64,000 nucleotides of DNA from an uncultured Desulfovibrio sp. (GCA_900541395.1 UQJT01000001.1:1-64000); one strand, 5' to 3'; shown: positions 25,487 through 34,582, numbered from the stretch's first letter. Translations and numbers: made by a program. Notes: generated from the sequence alone by a model not told the origin.

Positions 25487-26704
25487 TTATTTGATGTTGA
25501 AGTACTTTTCGGGCACCTGCACGCCGGTGGCGCCCATGTAGCCGGGACCGCCCATCATGTAGGTATCCTGATAGACCAGCACGTGGTTCTTCTTTTCCAC
25601 GCCGGTCTGCACGTCGCGGTAGAAGCTGCCGTTCCAGGTAGCGCCGGGGGTGGCGGCGTTGTAAGCGTTGAACAGGTCTTCCTTCTTGAACTTGCGACGG
25701 AAGTTCTTGCCGTCCACACCGGCTTCGATGTACTGCTTGGCCAATTCGCCCAGCGCCTGGGAGTTGGTGAAACCGTAGGAGTAAGCCCAGGTGCCCATGT
25801 GACCGCCGGCGCCCTTGGCGACGACGGTATCTTCCACGCGCTTCAGAATGGCGGGGAAGTCGCCGGACACGTCGGCGAGGTCGATACCCAGAGCGCCCGG
25901 GTAGCCCATCAGCGGAGAGGGCAGGTCGGCTTCGATGAAATAGCCGCCCTTGCCTTCGGTCAGACGCTTGAGCAGGGGCTCGGTATGGGCGTCGTTGGTG
26001 CAGAAAAAGGCGGTCTGCGGGCCGTACTTATCCAACCACGCGGGCACTTTTTCCAGAATGAACTGCTGCGCGCCGGCCACGCCCACGTCGCTGGTGGGGT
26101 CGGGAGCGGTTTCAAAATGGAAGTTGATGCCGAGGTCCTTGCAGGCCGCTTCCATGATGTTGCGACGACGCGAAAGCAATTCGTAGCTCATATGGCGGGG
26201 GAAGGAAATATGCACAAAATCGGTGACGCCCAACTTCTTGGCGGTATCGATGATCAGATAGCCGCGCGAGATGTTGTCGGCATTGATGGCCAGGTCGGCG
26301 GCCGATTCGATGACGCCCGGGTCCTCGTGGGCCTCGCCCGCGAAGAGCAGGATGTCGGGACGGGCTTCGCGGATACGGCGGAACCCTTCGGTGGTGCCGG
26401 GAATGGCCTGGTTGACGATAACCGCCTTCATCAGCGGGTCGTCGGCGAACGAGGCAATCTGAGAGATGGTGGTCTCCATCTCGGTCATGAAATTGTCGGG
26501 ATAGGTGATGTGCTTAATCATGCCGCCGTCGGCGACATCACCGTACTTCTTGATCAGCGCTTCGGCTCCGCGCAGATCGTCCTCGGACTGAGACACCGTA
26601 CCGGTGCAGATACCGATGTGAAATTTGGCGGGTTCGGCAGCCGAAGCATGTCCGGCAAAGGCCACAGCCCCCAGGCACAACATGGAAGCGACAAAATGTT
26701 TCAC
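25487..26704 (-). CDS. DUF3798 periplasmic binding protein of ABC importer
   Basis: 405-aa secreted protein with a signal peptide (MKHFVASMLCLGAVAFAGHASAA, cleavage after ASA) and a DUF3798 domain: FHIGICTGTVSQSEDDLRGAE, HITYPDNFMTEMETT, DILLFAGEAHEDPGV, HISFPRHMSYELLSRRR, AFFCTNDAHTEPL, ALGIDLADVSGDF. It resembles substrate-binding proteins of the periplasmic fold. The ligand is unknown. It is the first gene of the operon, preceded by GAAGGAGG and a sigma70-like promoter. Unlike most sugar binding proteins it is highly conserved in Desulfovibrio-like gut bacteria (from memory). Confidence 0.9.
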   Translation of the reverse strand: MKHFVASMLCLGAVAFAGHASAAEPAKFHIGICTGTVSQSEDDLRGAEALIKKYGDVADGGMIKHITYPDNFMTEMETTISQIASFADDPLMKAVIVNQAIPGTTEGFRRIREARPDILLFAGEAHEDPGVIESAADLAINADNISRGYLIIDTAKKLGVTDFVHISFPRHMSYELLSRRRNIMEAACKDLGINFHFETAPDPTSDVGVAGAQQFILEKVPAWLDKYGPQTAFFCTNDAHTEPLLKRLTEGKGGYFIEADLPSPLMGYPGALGIDLADVSGDFPAILKRVEDTVVAKGAGGHMGTWAYSYGFTNSQALGELAKQYIEAGVDGKNFRRKFKKEDLFNAYNAATPGATWNGSFYRDVQTGVEKKNHVLVYQDTYMMGGPGYMGATGVQVPEKYFNIK

Positions 26705-26763
26705 ACTTTCCTCCTTCAGGAAAAATCAAAATCCCCAGCGACAAAATACCACTAAACGCTTGG

Positions 26764-26792
26764 ACTATGCCCGGAAAATACTAGGTTGTCAA
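26764..26792 (-). promoter_or_regulatory. Sigma70-like promoter of the ABC importer operon
   Basis: On the minus strand TTGACA (26787-26792) and CATAGT (26764-26769) are separated by exactly 17 bp. It lies 60 bp upstream of ATG 26704. The -10 is imperfect. Confidence 0.5.
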
Positions 26793-26824
26793 AAAATTGA
26801 AAGACCCGCACGAAAAAAAAGTTG

Positions 26825-26844
26825 GGCAAATTCTGTAATTTGCC
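26825..26844. promoter_or_regulatory. Inverted repeat upstream of importer promoter
   Basis: Perfect palindromic pair GGCAAATT-CTGT-AATTTGCC, centred about 45 bp upstream of the -35. A candidate operator for a regulator of the importer; no regulator gene lies next to it. Confidence 0.45.
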
Positions 26845-27312
26845 AATATATATTGAATTACAGTCTAAGTCCGGAACGAATAAAAGCCCTCCCTGTCAAG
26901 GCGGCGGAGCCCTTCCGCTCCAGGATCGAGTCGAGCCTCTTTCGGCTGAAGTTGCGCGTCGTATCAACCCGAATTGTCCGAACAGCCCCGCTGTTCCGCC
27001 ACGCCGCCCTCCCCCCGAACTGCCCATAGACATCGCCACTTCGTGCATACTGTTCGGCATGTCGCACATTAACCTAAACAGCGCCCGATTAGATTAAATG
27101 ATCCAATGCCTGACTGAACTTTCCCGAAGCCGGTGACGTGGCTCGTATGTCCGAAACCGACAAAACACTCACAGAAATAGGGGAACTGTATCTCGCCCAC
27201 AAAACGAGCCTTTCCTAAAGTGATGGGCTGTTTTGCGCAAATGCTGCCCCAAAAGACGAAGAAAACGCCCAAACGCTCCAGCACTCTAACCAACAAATTT
27301 TTCTTAACAAAA

Positions 27313-27340
27313 AAGCACTTACATTTTCATGTAAGTGCTT
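27313..27340. terminator. Bidirectional hairpin beside att-like site
   Basis: AAGCACTTACA and TGTAAGTGCTT, loop TTTTCA, a perfect 11-bp stem. The flanks carry A-runs on the left and T-richer sequence on the right. It stands where the tRNA terminator stands at the other two att copies, so it may mark the outer end of the island array. Confidence 0.55.
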
Positions 27341-27347
27341 GATTTGC

Positions 27348-27375
27348 TTTGGCGTCCCCAGGCAGATAAAAATTA
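27348..27375. repeat. att-like copy of tRNA-Glu 3' end, outer border of element A
   Basis: TTTGGCGTCCCCAGG, then two variable bases, then GATAAAAATTA. The first part matches the tRNA-Glu 3' end (48051-48065 complement) and the whole matches 33392-33419 except for the two bases. It marks the left border of a second, older integrated element. Confidence 0.7.
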
Positions 27376-27833
27376 CCTGAAAAACAGATTGATTTTTAGA
27401 AATTATTTTTAAGTAATACCCACACGAATACCCCCAAAAAAGAAAATATTTCAAAATTCTTCTCTAGGCGAGGTTGGACACTATCTCCATCAAAATAGAG
27501 TTCCCTTTCTTGGCAAGGAGCTACTGTCACCTAGTAGCCCGGTGAAAAGTCGATTTTGGACATTTAAGATCATAACAAATTGATATTACTAATTTTTATC
27601 ATGATAAATGTAATTTTTTAACAGGCTGCGGAAAAACCAGACTAGAACACATGGCTGTTCACAGTGCTTGCTCTCTGGTGGAGGAGTAGACCTCCTCCTG
27701 ACCTTGACTAACATGTCAAGGACGCAGCGTTTCTCCTCCATATTCTATAGTGCATTAAACGTGATCTGGATAGTAGTTATTTATAATTATTGGCAGTTTT
27801 TCAGCGCTTCTGCCATGTTTGAAACTATTTTTT

Positions 27834-28220
27834 CTACGATCCTATACTCTTCGATATGTATTCAAGGAACGTATAGCTCTCTTCCCTTTCCTGGAACTGT
27901 GACCTGATTTCACTTCTGTTAGTGTATTTGACAAAGATTTCGTACTTCACTAAAGGCAGGCTTGCGTCGTCGTCCTTGTATTCACGGACGAAAGACGCTG
28001 GCTCATCCGTCGTCCGGAATTCGTAGGCCCGTCCGTGCAACGGGATCAGGTATAGCTTGTCGATCCTCTTGCCGAGAACCTTGTCCAGTGCGGTGAGGAA
28101 GCCACCGATTTGACTTTCATTTAGAGACAGCCCCTGCCACCATGCGCTCTTGCTGAGGGAGAACAGTTTCAGGATTTGGGGAAGACGAAAGAAAACGGTG
28201 AAAGGAACATTGGTATTCAT
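27834..28220 (-). CDS. Chimeric AlpA-like protein, probably deletion fusion
   Basis: 128 aa. Residues 1-36 resemble the AlpA-type regulator of element B (FRLPQILKLFSLSKSAWWQG against LLRLPQVLSMIPISKSAWWEG). The likeness ends abruptly after SKSAWWQG. The remainder (ALDKVLGKRIDKLYLIPLHGRAYEF ... EIFVKYTNRSEIRSQFQEREE, split here) has no AlpA features and reads like the tail of another protein. An internal deletion joining the two genes is the simplest explanation. Whether the fusion product has any function is doubtful. Confidence 0.55.
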   Translation of the reverse strand: MNTNVPFTVFFRLPQILKLFSLSKSAWWQGLSLNESQIGGFLTALDKVLGKRIDKLYLIPLHGRAYEFRTTDEPASFVREYKDDDASLPLVKYEIFVKYTNRSEIRSQFQEREESYTFLEYISKSIGS

Positions 28221-28658
28221 AATGACAACTCCGTATAAAATGGGGGCTACGGAGCACTATAGTATAATTATTCAATAAAATCAGTATATTTTATAACATT
28301 TGAAGACATCTGATATTGTCTGATACAGTCCGTTGAAGCTGGATGGAACTGAAAAAACAGTCTGATTTTCTTCAAAAATAAATTTATAATCACATATAAT
28401 TATTATAAATATTTTTTCTTCCCTTTAGAAAGCAAAGGGGGCGGGGCATCAGCGAACATACCGTTCCGAAGAACCCGCACCGTCCTGAAATGGTCTTGTG
28501 CAAGATTATCATAGATATCCCTCCAGCTTTATTGGGAACTCAAAAAAATTAACTTTACATAAAAAACTAAACAATAATATAAGTATAGTTAATTATATAA
28601 AATTTTATAAAAATGTAAAACATCTGTTTTCTCGTGTTGTACAGGAGGTCAAAATATT
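28221..28658. other. AT-rich promoter region before LysR gene
   Basis: 438 bp, very AT-rich except for a short GC-rich island at 28437-28490. It should carry the promoters for the divergent AlpA-like fusion and the LysR gene. I cannot pick out a specific operator. Confidence 0.5.
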
Positions 28659-29573
28659 ATGCAGATGGATTATCTGCGCTACCTACTTGTTATCGAAAAA
28701 TGCGGCTCCATTAATCGGGCGAGCCGCAACCTTTTAATGACACAGCAGCGCCTCAGTAAAATCCTTGCTGCTGTGGAAAGTGAACTGGATTGCACAGTTT
28801 TTATCCGTACTTCCAGGGGTGTTACCTTGACGGGTAAAGGGGAAAAGGTTCTTGATGCAGTCAAGGATATACTTGGAATTTATGATGAATTGTGTGAGAA
28901 TATAAAAAATGAAAAATTCAAATCGCTGCATGGTGATTTGCATGTGTTTCGCCCTTCGTATCTATGGGATAAAAACTATATTGAAATGATTATAAATGAA
29001 TTTTCTCAAAAATATAAAACAAATATAATCGCCCATGAATATGTCGATTTTATGAATATTGATATAAAATATCCTGCATTTTATTTGAATACGGTTGGAA
29101 AGGAGGGAATGTATCCCCATTTTGGGGAAAGATGCAAGATAATGCCCAAGCATAAGGTAAAATTGACATGCTATGCCGCAAAATCAAGTGAGTTTGCCAC
29201 AAGATATCAAAGCATCAGCTTAAAAACATTAAAAAAGCAGAATATTATTATCTACAGACCGGGCGGCAAAGATGTATTCCCTTTCAGGCGGATGTGGGAA
29301 CGGATAGGGATACCGGAACATGTGAAGTTTGTAGACAATGCTCTGGCCTATCATGCCGCGCTCCGGCGGGGTGAAGGGGTTATAGTGACCTCAAAACGAA
29401 TTCTTGTTGAACCCTACAGCAGCTACCTTGTGGAAATCCCGCTTCGGGACAACATCTTTTGCGAATTCGGCCTCGTTTTCCCCGACACCTTACGGACAGA
29501 TCCCCTTGCCGCCGCGTTTATTGCTTTTGCCTCAGCTTATCCTTCTCCTTCGTTTTGTCAGCCTGTGCGCTGA
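28659..29573 (+). CDS. LysR-family transcriptional regulator
   Basis: 304-aa LysR regulator. The N-terminal helix-turn-helix is MDYLRYLLVIEKCGSINRASRNLLMTQQRLSKILAAVE (residues 3-40, broken over two lines in the gene), and GVTLTGKGEKVL ends the DNA-binding part. A periplasmic-binding-type effector domain follows. AGGAGG precedes ATG 28659. It stands directly upstream, same strand, of two flavodoxin-fold genes and a transporter, so it probably controls them in response to a small ligand. Confidence 0.88.
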   Translation: MQMDYLRYLLVIEKCGSINRASRNLLMTQQRLSKILAAVESELDCTVFIRTSRGVTLTGKGEKVLDAVKDILGIYDELCENIKNEKFKSLHGDLHVFRPSYLWDKNYIEMIINEFSQKYKTNIIAHEYVDFMNIDIKYPAFYLNTVGKEGMYPHFGERCKIMPKHKVKLTCYAAKSSEFATRYQSISLKTLKKQNIIIYRPGGKDVFPFRRMWERIGIPEHVKFVDNALAYHAALRRGEGVIVTSKRILVEPYSSYLVEIPLRDNIFCEFGLVFPDTLRTDPLAAAFIAFASAYPSPSFCQPVR

Positions 29574-29796
29574 CAGCATGCTCTCTCCCGTCCTGCTACA
29601 ATAAAAATGATGTAGGCAGGGTGACTTCACAAAAACATGAGGTCTACCCAGACGCTCCGACTCTGGTCTAAACAGACTCAGACGAGATACCGGAACGCCG
29701 CATACAGCGGAGGTGTCCGGCCTGCCGCGTTCGCCACGCCGCCCCGTGGGCGGATGTATTACGGCGCGCGGAAACCGAGAATCTGGAGGAGCGCGC

Positions 29797-30678
29797 ATGA
29801 AAGCGATTGCGATTGCGGGGAGCGCCCGCAAGTACGGCTGCGGAGCAATGCTGCTGAACAAGGCTCTGGAGGGAGCGCGGGATGCAGGAGCTGAAACGGA
29901 GCTTGTTTTTCTCAGCGATTTGAAATTCAAGGGGTGCAGTCGCTGCTTCGAGTGCAAGCGCATAGGCAGCCCCAGCTATGGAAAATGCGCCATGGAGGAT
30001 GAGCTTTCTCCTGTTTTGGAGAGAATAAGGGAAGCGGATGTCCTTCTTTTTGCCGCCGCCATGTACTATGTGGAACTGCCGGGAAGAATGCTGGCTTTTT
30101 TCGAGCGCATGCTGTTCCCCTGCCATGTGTACGAGAGCGAAGAGAATAAAAAGCGCGTTGCGGTGAAGACCGCCAGCGGCATAGGCTCTCCGACCGGGCC
30201 GACCCTGTGGCCGCGCACAACTCATACCGCCTTTTTCTATACCATGAACATCGGCAAGATGTGGTGGAAAGATGCGCGGATACGTTCGCTGCTCAATGAG
30301 CTTGATCAGGCGTGCCATACCAATACGGAACTGCACATTATTACCGAAACGCTCCAGTACTTCAACGGATATGAGAATTATTACGCGCCGAAGCGTGACG
30401 GGGACTACCGCAGGCATCGTTTTGAAACGATATTTCAGTTGGAATTGCAGGAAGCCTACCTGGTAGGCAAGCGCCTGTGCATGGAGCCGCCTCTGGTCGG
30501 CAACGCCTACAGCGCGGATCATTTCCGGCGTCTGAACAGTCTGCTGGGCAGAGACATGTACCCGATTCCTTCCGATGGAGGCAACATGGCGAATCCCGGT
30601 TTCCGGTATCGCGGCCTGCCCCATCCGGATTATCCTGATCTTGAAGAATACAAATATACCGGAAAGCCCGCGAAGTAG
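29797..30678 (+). CDS. Flavodoxin-fold oxidoreductase with Cys cluster, copy 1
   Basis: 293-aa NAD(P)H-dependent FMN reductase-like protein. The FMN loop is IAGSARKYGCGAML. A cysteine set CSRCFECKRIGSPSYGKC (C-x2-C-x2-C-x10-C) follows at about residue 47, the arrangement seen in iron-sulfur flavoproteins, though the last spacing is long. Next come ADVLLFAAAMYYVELPG and FFERMLFPCHV. GGAGGA precedes ATG 29797; an in-frame upstream start at 29713 has no site. A paralogue follows. Likely reduces the compound brought in by the transporter. Confidence 0.8.
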   Translation: MKAIAIAGSARKYGCGAMLLNKALEGARDAGAETELVFLSDLKFKGCSRCFECKRIGSPSYGKCAMEDELSPVLERIREADVLLFAAAMYYVELPGRMLAFFERMLFPCHVYESEENKKRVAVKTASGIGSPTGPTLWPRTTHTAFFYTMNIGKMWWKDARIRSLLNELDQACHTNTELHIITETLQYFNGYENYYAPKRDGDYRRHRFETIFQLELQEAYLVGKRLCMEPPLVGNAYSADHFRRLNSLLGRDMYPIPSDGGNMANPGFRYRGLPHPDYPDLEEYKYTGKPAK

Positions 30679-30977
30679 CACACCGAACTATCTGGATGCA
30701 GAGCATTTTCACTTTAAAAATGCTCCCGAAGTTGAGCGGAGCGAAATTCCGCCGCGACATCGGAGCAGCCGCAATTCACTTGCGGCGTCCAGCTTCGATG
30801 GAGGCCGAAGTCTGCAAGCCGGAACACAGGCTCCCGGCTGGCAGGTATTTTCAAATGCAAAACACTCTGAAGCTTCGGTGTACCAACTGCCGTAAATGAG
30901 CCGAACACAGCGCTTTTCGGCAATAATCTTAACCAAAAATGCGAAATATTCTGCGTTATGCAGTGGGAGGACTCGGC
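30679..30977. other. Spacer between paralogous flavodoxin-fold genes
   Basis: 299 bp with no gene. A hairpin GAGCATTTT/AAAATGCTC with a 7-base loop lies at 30701-30725, 22 bp after the first gene's stop. GC-rich sequence of unclear origin fills the rest. GGGAGG before ATG 30978 is the second gene's binding site. Confidence 0.5.
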
Positions 30978-31694
30978 ATGAAAAAGGCGTATGCAATCAA
31001 CGGGGGGCCGCGCAAAGACGGAACCACGGCCCGGATACTCGCGGCGGCGCTGGAAGGGGCGAAGGAGGCCGGAGCGGAAACCAAAATGATCAATCTGTAT
31101 GATCTTGATTTCAGCGGGTGTATCGGCTGCGCCGCATGCAAGATGCCTGCGGGGAAAAGCTACAATAAATGCATTCTACGGGATCAGCTGACTCCAATCC
31201 TACTGGAGCTGCGCGAGGCCGACGTCATGTTTTTCGGTTCTCCTATGTTTTTCGGCAAGATTGCAAGCTCATTGCAGAACTTTTTTGAACGGATCATGCA
31301 GCCGGAAAACACCAATGAACCGTATCATGCCACCATGTGGCCGAGAAAAACACGTACGGCGCTTTATCTCAATACGGAACTGAGCAGGAAAGAATTTGAA
31401 CGCAGTGGATACGTATATCAAGCTCTGGCTGTAACACGCAGGATTTTCGGCGAGTTTCATGTTCGTGTCTTTACCGATTCCCTGATGTTTTTTGACGGAT
31501 ATGACAAATTCTATGCACTGCAGTATGATGAAAGACAGCGACGTGAATATTTTGCGAAAGAATTTGTATCAGAACTGGAAGAGGTGCGGAATGAAGCAAG
31601 GAAGATGACGGAATTGCCCGCAGAACTTGAAAATCCTTATCGTGATCGCCATTTGCAGTGGGTACGCGATAACGTGCCTGGAGCGCGTATCTGA
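30978..31694 (+). CDS. Flavodoxin-fold oxidoreductase with Cys cluster, copy 2
   Basis: 238-aa paralogue of the preceding protein. FMN loop INGGPRKDGTTARIL and the cysteine set CIGCAACKMPAGKSYNKC, with the same C-x2-C-x2-C-x10-C spacing. ADVMFFGSPMFFGKIASSL and FFERIMQP match the family, and MWPRKTRTALY aligns with copy 1's LWPRTTHTAFF. It is shorter at the C-terminus. Start ATG 30978 after GGGAGG. The pair may act on one substrate or form a heterodimer. Confidence 0.8.
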   Translation: MKKAYAINGGPRKDGTTARILAAALEGAKEAGAETKMINLYDLDFSGCIGCAACKMPAGKSYNKCILRDQLTPILLELREADVMFFGSPMFFGKIASSLQNFFERIMQPENTNEPYHATMWPRKTRTALYLNTELSRKEFERSGYVYQALAVTRRIFGEFHVRVFTDSLMFFDGYDKFYALQYDERQRREYFAKEFVSELEEVRNEARKMTELPAELENPYRDRHLQWVRDNVPGARI

Positions 31695-31813
31695 CACTCG
31701 GGAATTCCTGCGCAATATGCGGGGGAATCATGTCGGATGTATTGCCGTATTCCGGGAGCCCGGTGAACGTTAGACAGTTCATGGCGCTCCCGGAATAGAT
31801 GGAGGGTATAGAT

Positions 31814-33181
31814 ATGACCACAGGTAGCATTGGAATACAAAAAAACATGAAATGGGCGCTTTCCGTTGCCCTGCCTGCTGCTCTTTACATCCTGCTGCCC
31901 GAAAGCGCGGTGATAACGCCGAAGGTCAGGATGTTCCTGGCGATTACTTCATGGGCGGTTCTGATGTTTTGCTTCGAACTGCTCGATAACGCGATTACGG
32001 CTTTGTCTCTGTCCATCGCCTATGCGATAACCGAAATCCTGCCTTTCGGAAAGGCATTCGGCGGCTGGAGCGGAACGGTTGTCTGGCAGTGCTTCGGTAT
32101 CTTCATATTCATCAATATGATGAAACGTACATCCGTCCTGAAAAGATTCGCCTATACCGTGCTGAGCGTAACCGGCGGTTCCTATATGGGCATATTAATG
32201 GGGCTGACAATTTTTGCCGTATGTTTTCACAATTTTGCATTTGCGGGCCTGGCCCTGGCCTACGGTATCGTGGAGGTGCTGGAGCTGGGGCGTTCAAGGG
32301 CCGCTGCAGGCATTCTGCTGTCCATGGCCATGGCCTTCGGTGATGCGCGTAATTTTCTGTATTATCCTTCCGGGGTAGGTATCAGCGGCGCGGCGGCGAA
32401 TACGGTAACCGAAGTGGCGGTTAATTATATCACTACGTTGCAACATAATATCCCGTGGATAGCATTTCCTTTTCTCATGACGTTCATTATCGGAAAACTG
32501 ATGAGCCCGGAAAAGGCATTGAATGGCAAGGCATACTTTATGAAGGAAAAAAAGAAACTGGGGCCAATGTCTGCGGATGAGAAAAAGGTTGTTTCCATCT
32601 TTCTGTTGATGATGCTGTACATGTTTACTACCAGCATCCACGGCATGAGTATGGTTTACGGTTTCATCATCTTCCCCCTGCTTCTCTATCTGCCGGGCCT
32701 TGATGTGGGAACAAAGGATGATATCGCCAAGGTTAACCTTCCTCTGCTCATATTCATCTCCGGATGCATATCCATCGGCACTGCCGCCGCGGCCGTGGGA
32801 GCCGGGCAGATTGTTTCGGATGTATTTACTCCCGTGATGGCGGGACAAAGCAACTATGTATTTGCCGGACTTGTCTTTTTAGCCGGATATGTGGCCAACA
32901 TCTTCATGACCCCGGTTGCGCTCATGAACCTCTTGACGCCTCCCTTTACCCAGATATCCCTGGATATGGGCATAACGGCATATCCGGTCATATACCTTTT
33001 GAAGCATGCCAGTACCCATGTTCTTTTCCCCTTCGAGAACACCACGATTTTGTTCGCTTACAGCTTTGGTGCGATCTCCATGGGAAATTTTGTGAAATGT
33101 TTTCTTGTGAAGCTGGCGGTTTATCTGGCGTTTCTCTTTCTTGTCAGCGTACCGTTCTGGAGTTTTTGCGGTTTAATGTAG
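31814..33181 (+). CDS. SLC13/DASS-type anion transporter
   Basis: 455-aa multi-membrane protein with 11-13 hydrophobic segments (for example ALSVALPAALYILL, FGIFIFINMMKRTSVLKRFAYTV, MGILMGLTIFAVCFHNFAFAGLALAYG-type stretch, LVFLAGYVANIFMTPVALM). The HASTHVLFPFENTTILFAYSFG end region and paired re-entrant helices fit the divalent anion:Na+ symporter family (dicarboxylate or sulfonate-type substrates). GGAGGG precedes ATG 31814. It is the last cargo gene of element A and likely imports the substrate of the flavodoxin-fold enzymes. Confidence 0.7.
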   Translation: MTTGSIGIQKNMKWALSVALPAALYILLPESAVITPKVRMFLAITSWAVLMFCFELLDNAITALSLSIAYAITEILPFGKAFGGWSGTVVWQCFGIFIFINMMKRTSVLKRFAYTVLSVTGGSYMGILMGLTIFAVCFHNFAFAGLALAYGIVEVLELGRSRAAAGILLSMAMAFGDARNFLYYPSGVGISGAAANTVTEVAVNYITTLQHNIPWIAFPFLMTFIIGKLMSPEKALNGKAYFMKEKKKLGPMSADEKKVVSIFLLMMLYMFTTSIHGMSMVYGFIIFPLLLYLPGLDVGTKDDIAKVNLPLLIFISGCISIGTAAAAVGAGQIVSDVFTPVMAGQSNYVFAGLVFLAGYVANIFMTPVALMNLLTPPFTQISLDMGITAYPVIYLLKHASTHVLFPFENTTILFAYSFGAISMGNFVKCFLVKLAVYLAFLFLVSVPFWSFCGLM

Positions 33182-33532
33182 CTATGATATTCTGTATATA
33201 AAAAGTACTTATATTCCTGACTGATACCAAGTAATAAAATTTTCGATAAGTATTATACTGCCAACAATCCCCCCCCCCCGCAAAGCGGGTGGTTGTCTGT
33301 TTCAGAAGCTACGCTTCCTCAACTGGCTGAAGCCTTAAAAACAAAGAATACCAAGGTCTTTTGGACCTTGGTATTCTTCTTTGTACCTAAATTTGGCGTC
33401 CCCAGGGGGATAAAAATTAAAGCGCAACATATTGAATTTACTATGTTTTGTAGATTTCACCTCGTTGACACCTACAAAAATACCTTAAAAATGAAAATTT
33501 CTTAAAATTCTTTTTGGAACGTGGCTGGACAA
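33182..33532. other. Junction region between elements A and B
   Basis: 351 bp with no gene. It contains a run of eleven C (33269-33279) that runs into a CCCGC/GCGGG stem, then the 75-bp att-type repeat (33337-33411), then the left end of element B. Confidence 0.65.
33337..33411. repeat. Left att repeat of element B, 75 bp
   Basis: Matches 47995-48069 in 72 of 75 bases. It contains a duplicate of the tRNA terminator (33344-33378, 15-bp stem) and the tRNA-Glu 3' end (TTTGGCGTCCCCAGG..). Two of the three differences are a compensating A-T to G-C pair in the stem. Confidence 0.85.
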
Positions 33533-34582
33533 TTATCTATTTGCTTTATCTTTTCCGCCAGTTAACGCCATTACGGCTTTATCAAAGTCGCTTTCTTTTT
33601 GTCCGGACTCAAGTTGCCGCCGCTGGTGAAACTTATCATATTCCTGTTCCGCATGGGCAACAGCCAACTCGTGAGAAATACTTCCAGCATGAGTGAGGAT
33701 GTTGCCTTCGTTGAGCGTAAGAAAGGCGTCCAGCTTGGCAATCCAGTCGGTCATATGCATGGGGTTGCGCAAACGAGCCTGTCTTTCGGCAAAGAGAAGA
33801 TATTGCTCCACTAGATTGTTAAGCGCGAGAAGTTCTTTTTCATTCAGGTAATTTTTGGCAATTCTCACATCCTGCTTGCGAACCTTTGCGCCGCGCCATG
33901 TGGTCAAGCCCATATACGGCTTGCCGCTGTCCGCACGGCTATGAATGAGTTCCGCCGCCGTCATACCCGTCACAGCCCAATGCAGTTTGTTTTGAACGGT
34001 TTTGAAAAAGGTGATGCTTTCCTCGGTGGTGGGATCGTAATCAATACTGGTGGCGTAAATGTCGGTAATTTTTTGGTAGAAACGGCGCTCCGAGGTTCGG
34101 ATATCTTGGATGCGACGGAGGAGTTCTTCAAAATAGTCAAAGGGCAGTTCCGGATTTTTCAGCCGTTCGTCGTCGAGTACGAAACCTTTAACGATAAACT
34201 CCCGAAGTTGCTGCGTGGCCCAGATACGGAAACGCGTGGCAACATGGCTTTTGATCCGGTAGCCCACGGAGATAATCATATCCAGATTATAGTATTCCAA
34301 CTGGCGTTGAACTTGACGAGCTCCCTCCTGCTGAACTGTCAAAATTTTTTTGACAGTTGTCTCCGAAGAAAGCTCTCCTTCCTCAAAAACACTTTTAATA
34401 TGATAACTTACGTTTTGTTTAGAGGTTTGAAACAAATCCGCTATCATCTGTTGAGTGAGCCAGACGGATTCATCCTCAAAGCGGACGTCAATTTTTATCC
34501 GGCCGTCTTCGGTTTTATAAATCAAAAATTGGCTTTGTTGAGGGAAGTTAGGCACATTGAATTCCTTGTTGAATATTATCAA
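33533..34582 (-). CDS. rhuM: RhuM family protein
   Basis: 349-aa RhuM-family protein. The N-terminal half contains FLIYKTEDGRIKIDVRFEDESVWLTQQMIADLF (split in two here) and the DNA-binding-like region QTSKQNVSYHIKSVFEEGEL. The C-terminal half is helical (IRTSERRFYQKITDIYATS, then YLLFAERQARLRNPMHM). It starts with TTG 34582, overlapping the peptidase stop by four bases. RhuM genes are commonly found in or beside type I restriction operons; their role is not firmly established. Confidence 0.85.
   Translation of the reverse strand: MIIFNKEFNVPNFPQQSQFLIYKTEDGRIKIDVRFEDESVWLTQQMIADLFQTSKQNVSYHIKSVFEEGELSSETTVKKILTVQQEGARQVQRQLEYYNLDMIISVGYRIKSHVATRFRIWATQQLREFIVKGFVLDDERLKNPELPFDYFEELLRRIQDIRTSERRFYQKITDIYATSIDYDPTTEESITFFKTVQNKLHWAVTGMTAAELIHSRADSGKPYMGLTTWRGAKVRKQDVRIAKNYLNEKELLALNNLVEQYLLFAERQARLRNPMHMTDWIAKLDAFLTLNEGNILTHAGSISHELAVAHAEQEYDKFHQRRQLESGQKESDFDKAVMALTGGKDKANR

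Larger units (their letters stand above)
26845..27833. other. Intergenic region with att-like site and left end of element A
   Basis: 989 bp without a convincing gene. It holds a terminator-like hairpin AAGCACTTACA/TGTAAGTGCTT at 27313-27340, an att-like site at 27348-27375, then AT-rich sequence similar to the left end of element B, and at 27677-27706 a hairpin GGAGGAG/CTCCTCC. The 26880-27060 part is more GC-rich but I find no reading frame to support. Confidence 0.5.
27348..33411. mobile_element. Integrated element A (deletion derivative, no integrase)
   Basis: About 6 kb bounded by att-like copies at 27348-27375 and 33337-33411. Its left end resembles that of element B: AAAATTCTT (27453 and 33504) and TGGAC-type sequence at the same 22-bp spacing. 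Contents: chimeric AlpA-like gene, LysR regulator, two cysteine-rich flavodoxin-fold proteins, SLC13-type transporter. No integrase or relaxase remains, so it would need help from element B to move. Boundaries are inferred from repeats. Confidence 0.6.

Noticed and set aside
27069..27296. 75-codon minus-strand frame in the gap before element A
   Set aside because: Has some hydrophobic protein-like sequence but no ribosome binding site and no recognisable feature.
27677..27706. Hairpin as an insertion-sequence end
   Set aside because: No transposase frame and no matching second end nearby.
33344..33378. Separate small RNA at the element junction
   Set aside because: It is a copy of the tRNA terminator; no promoter or further structure.
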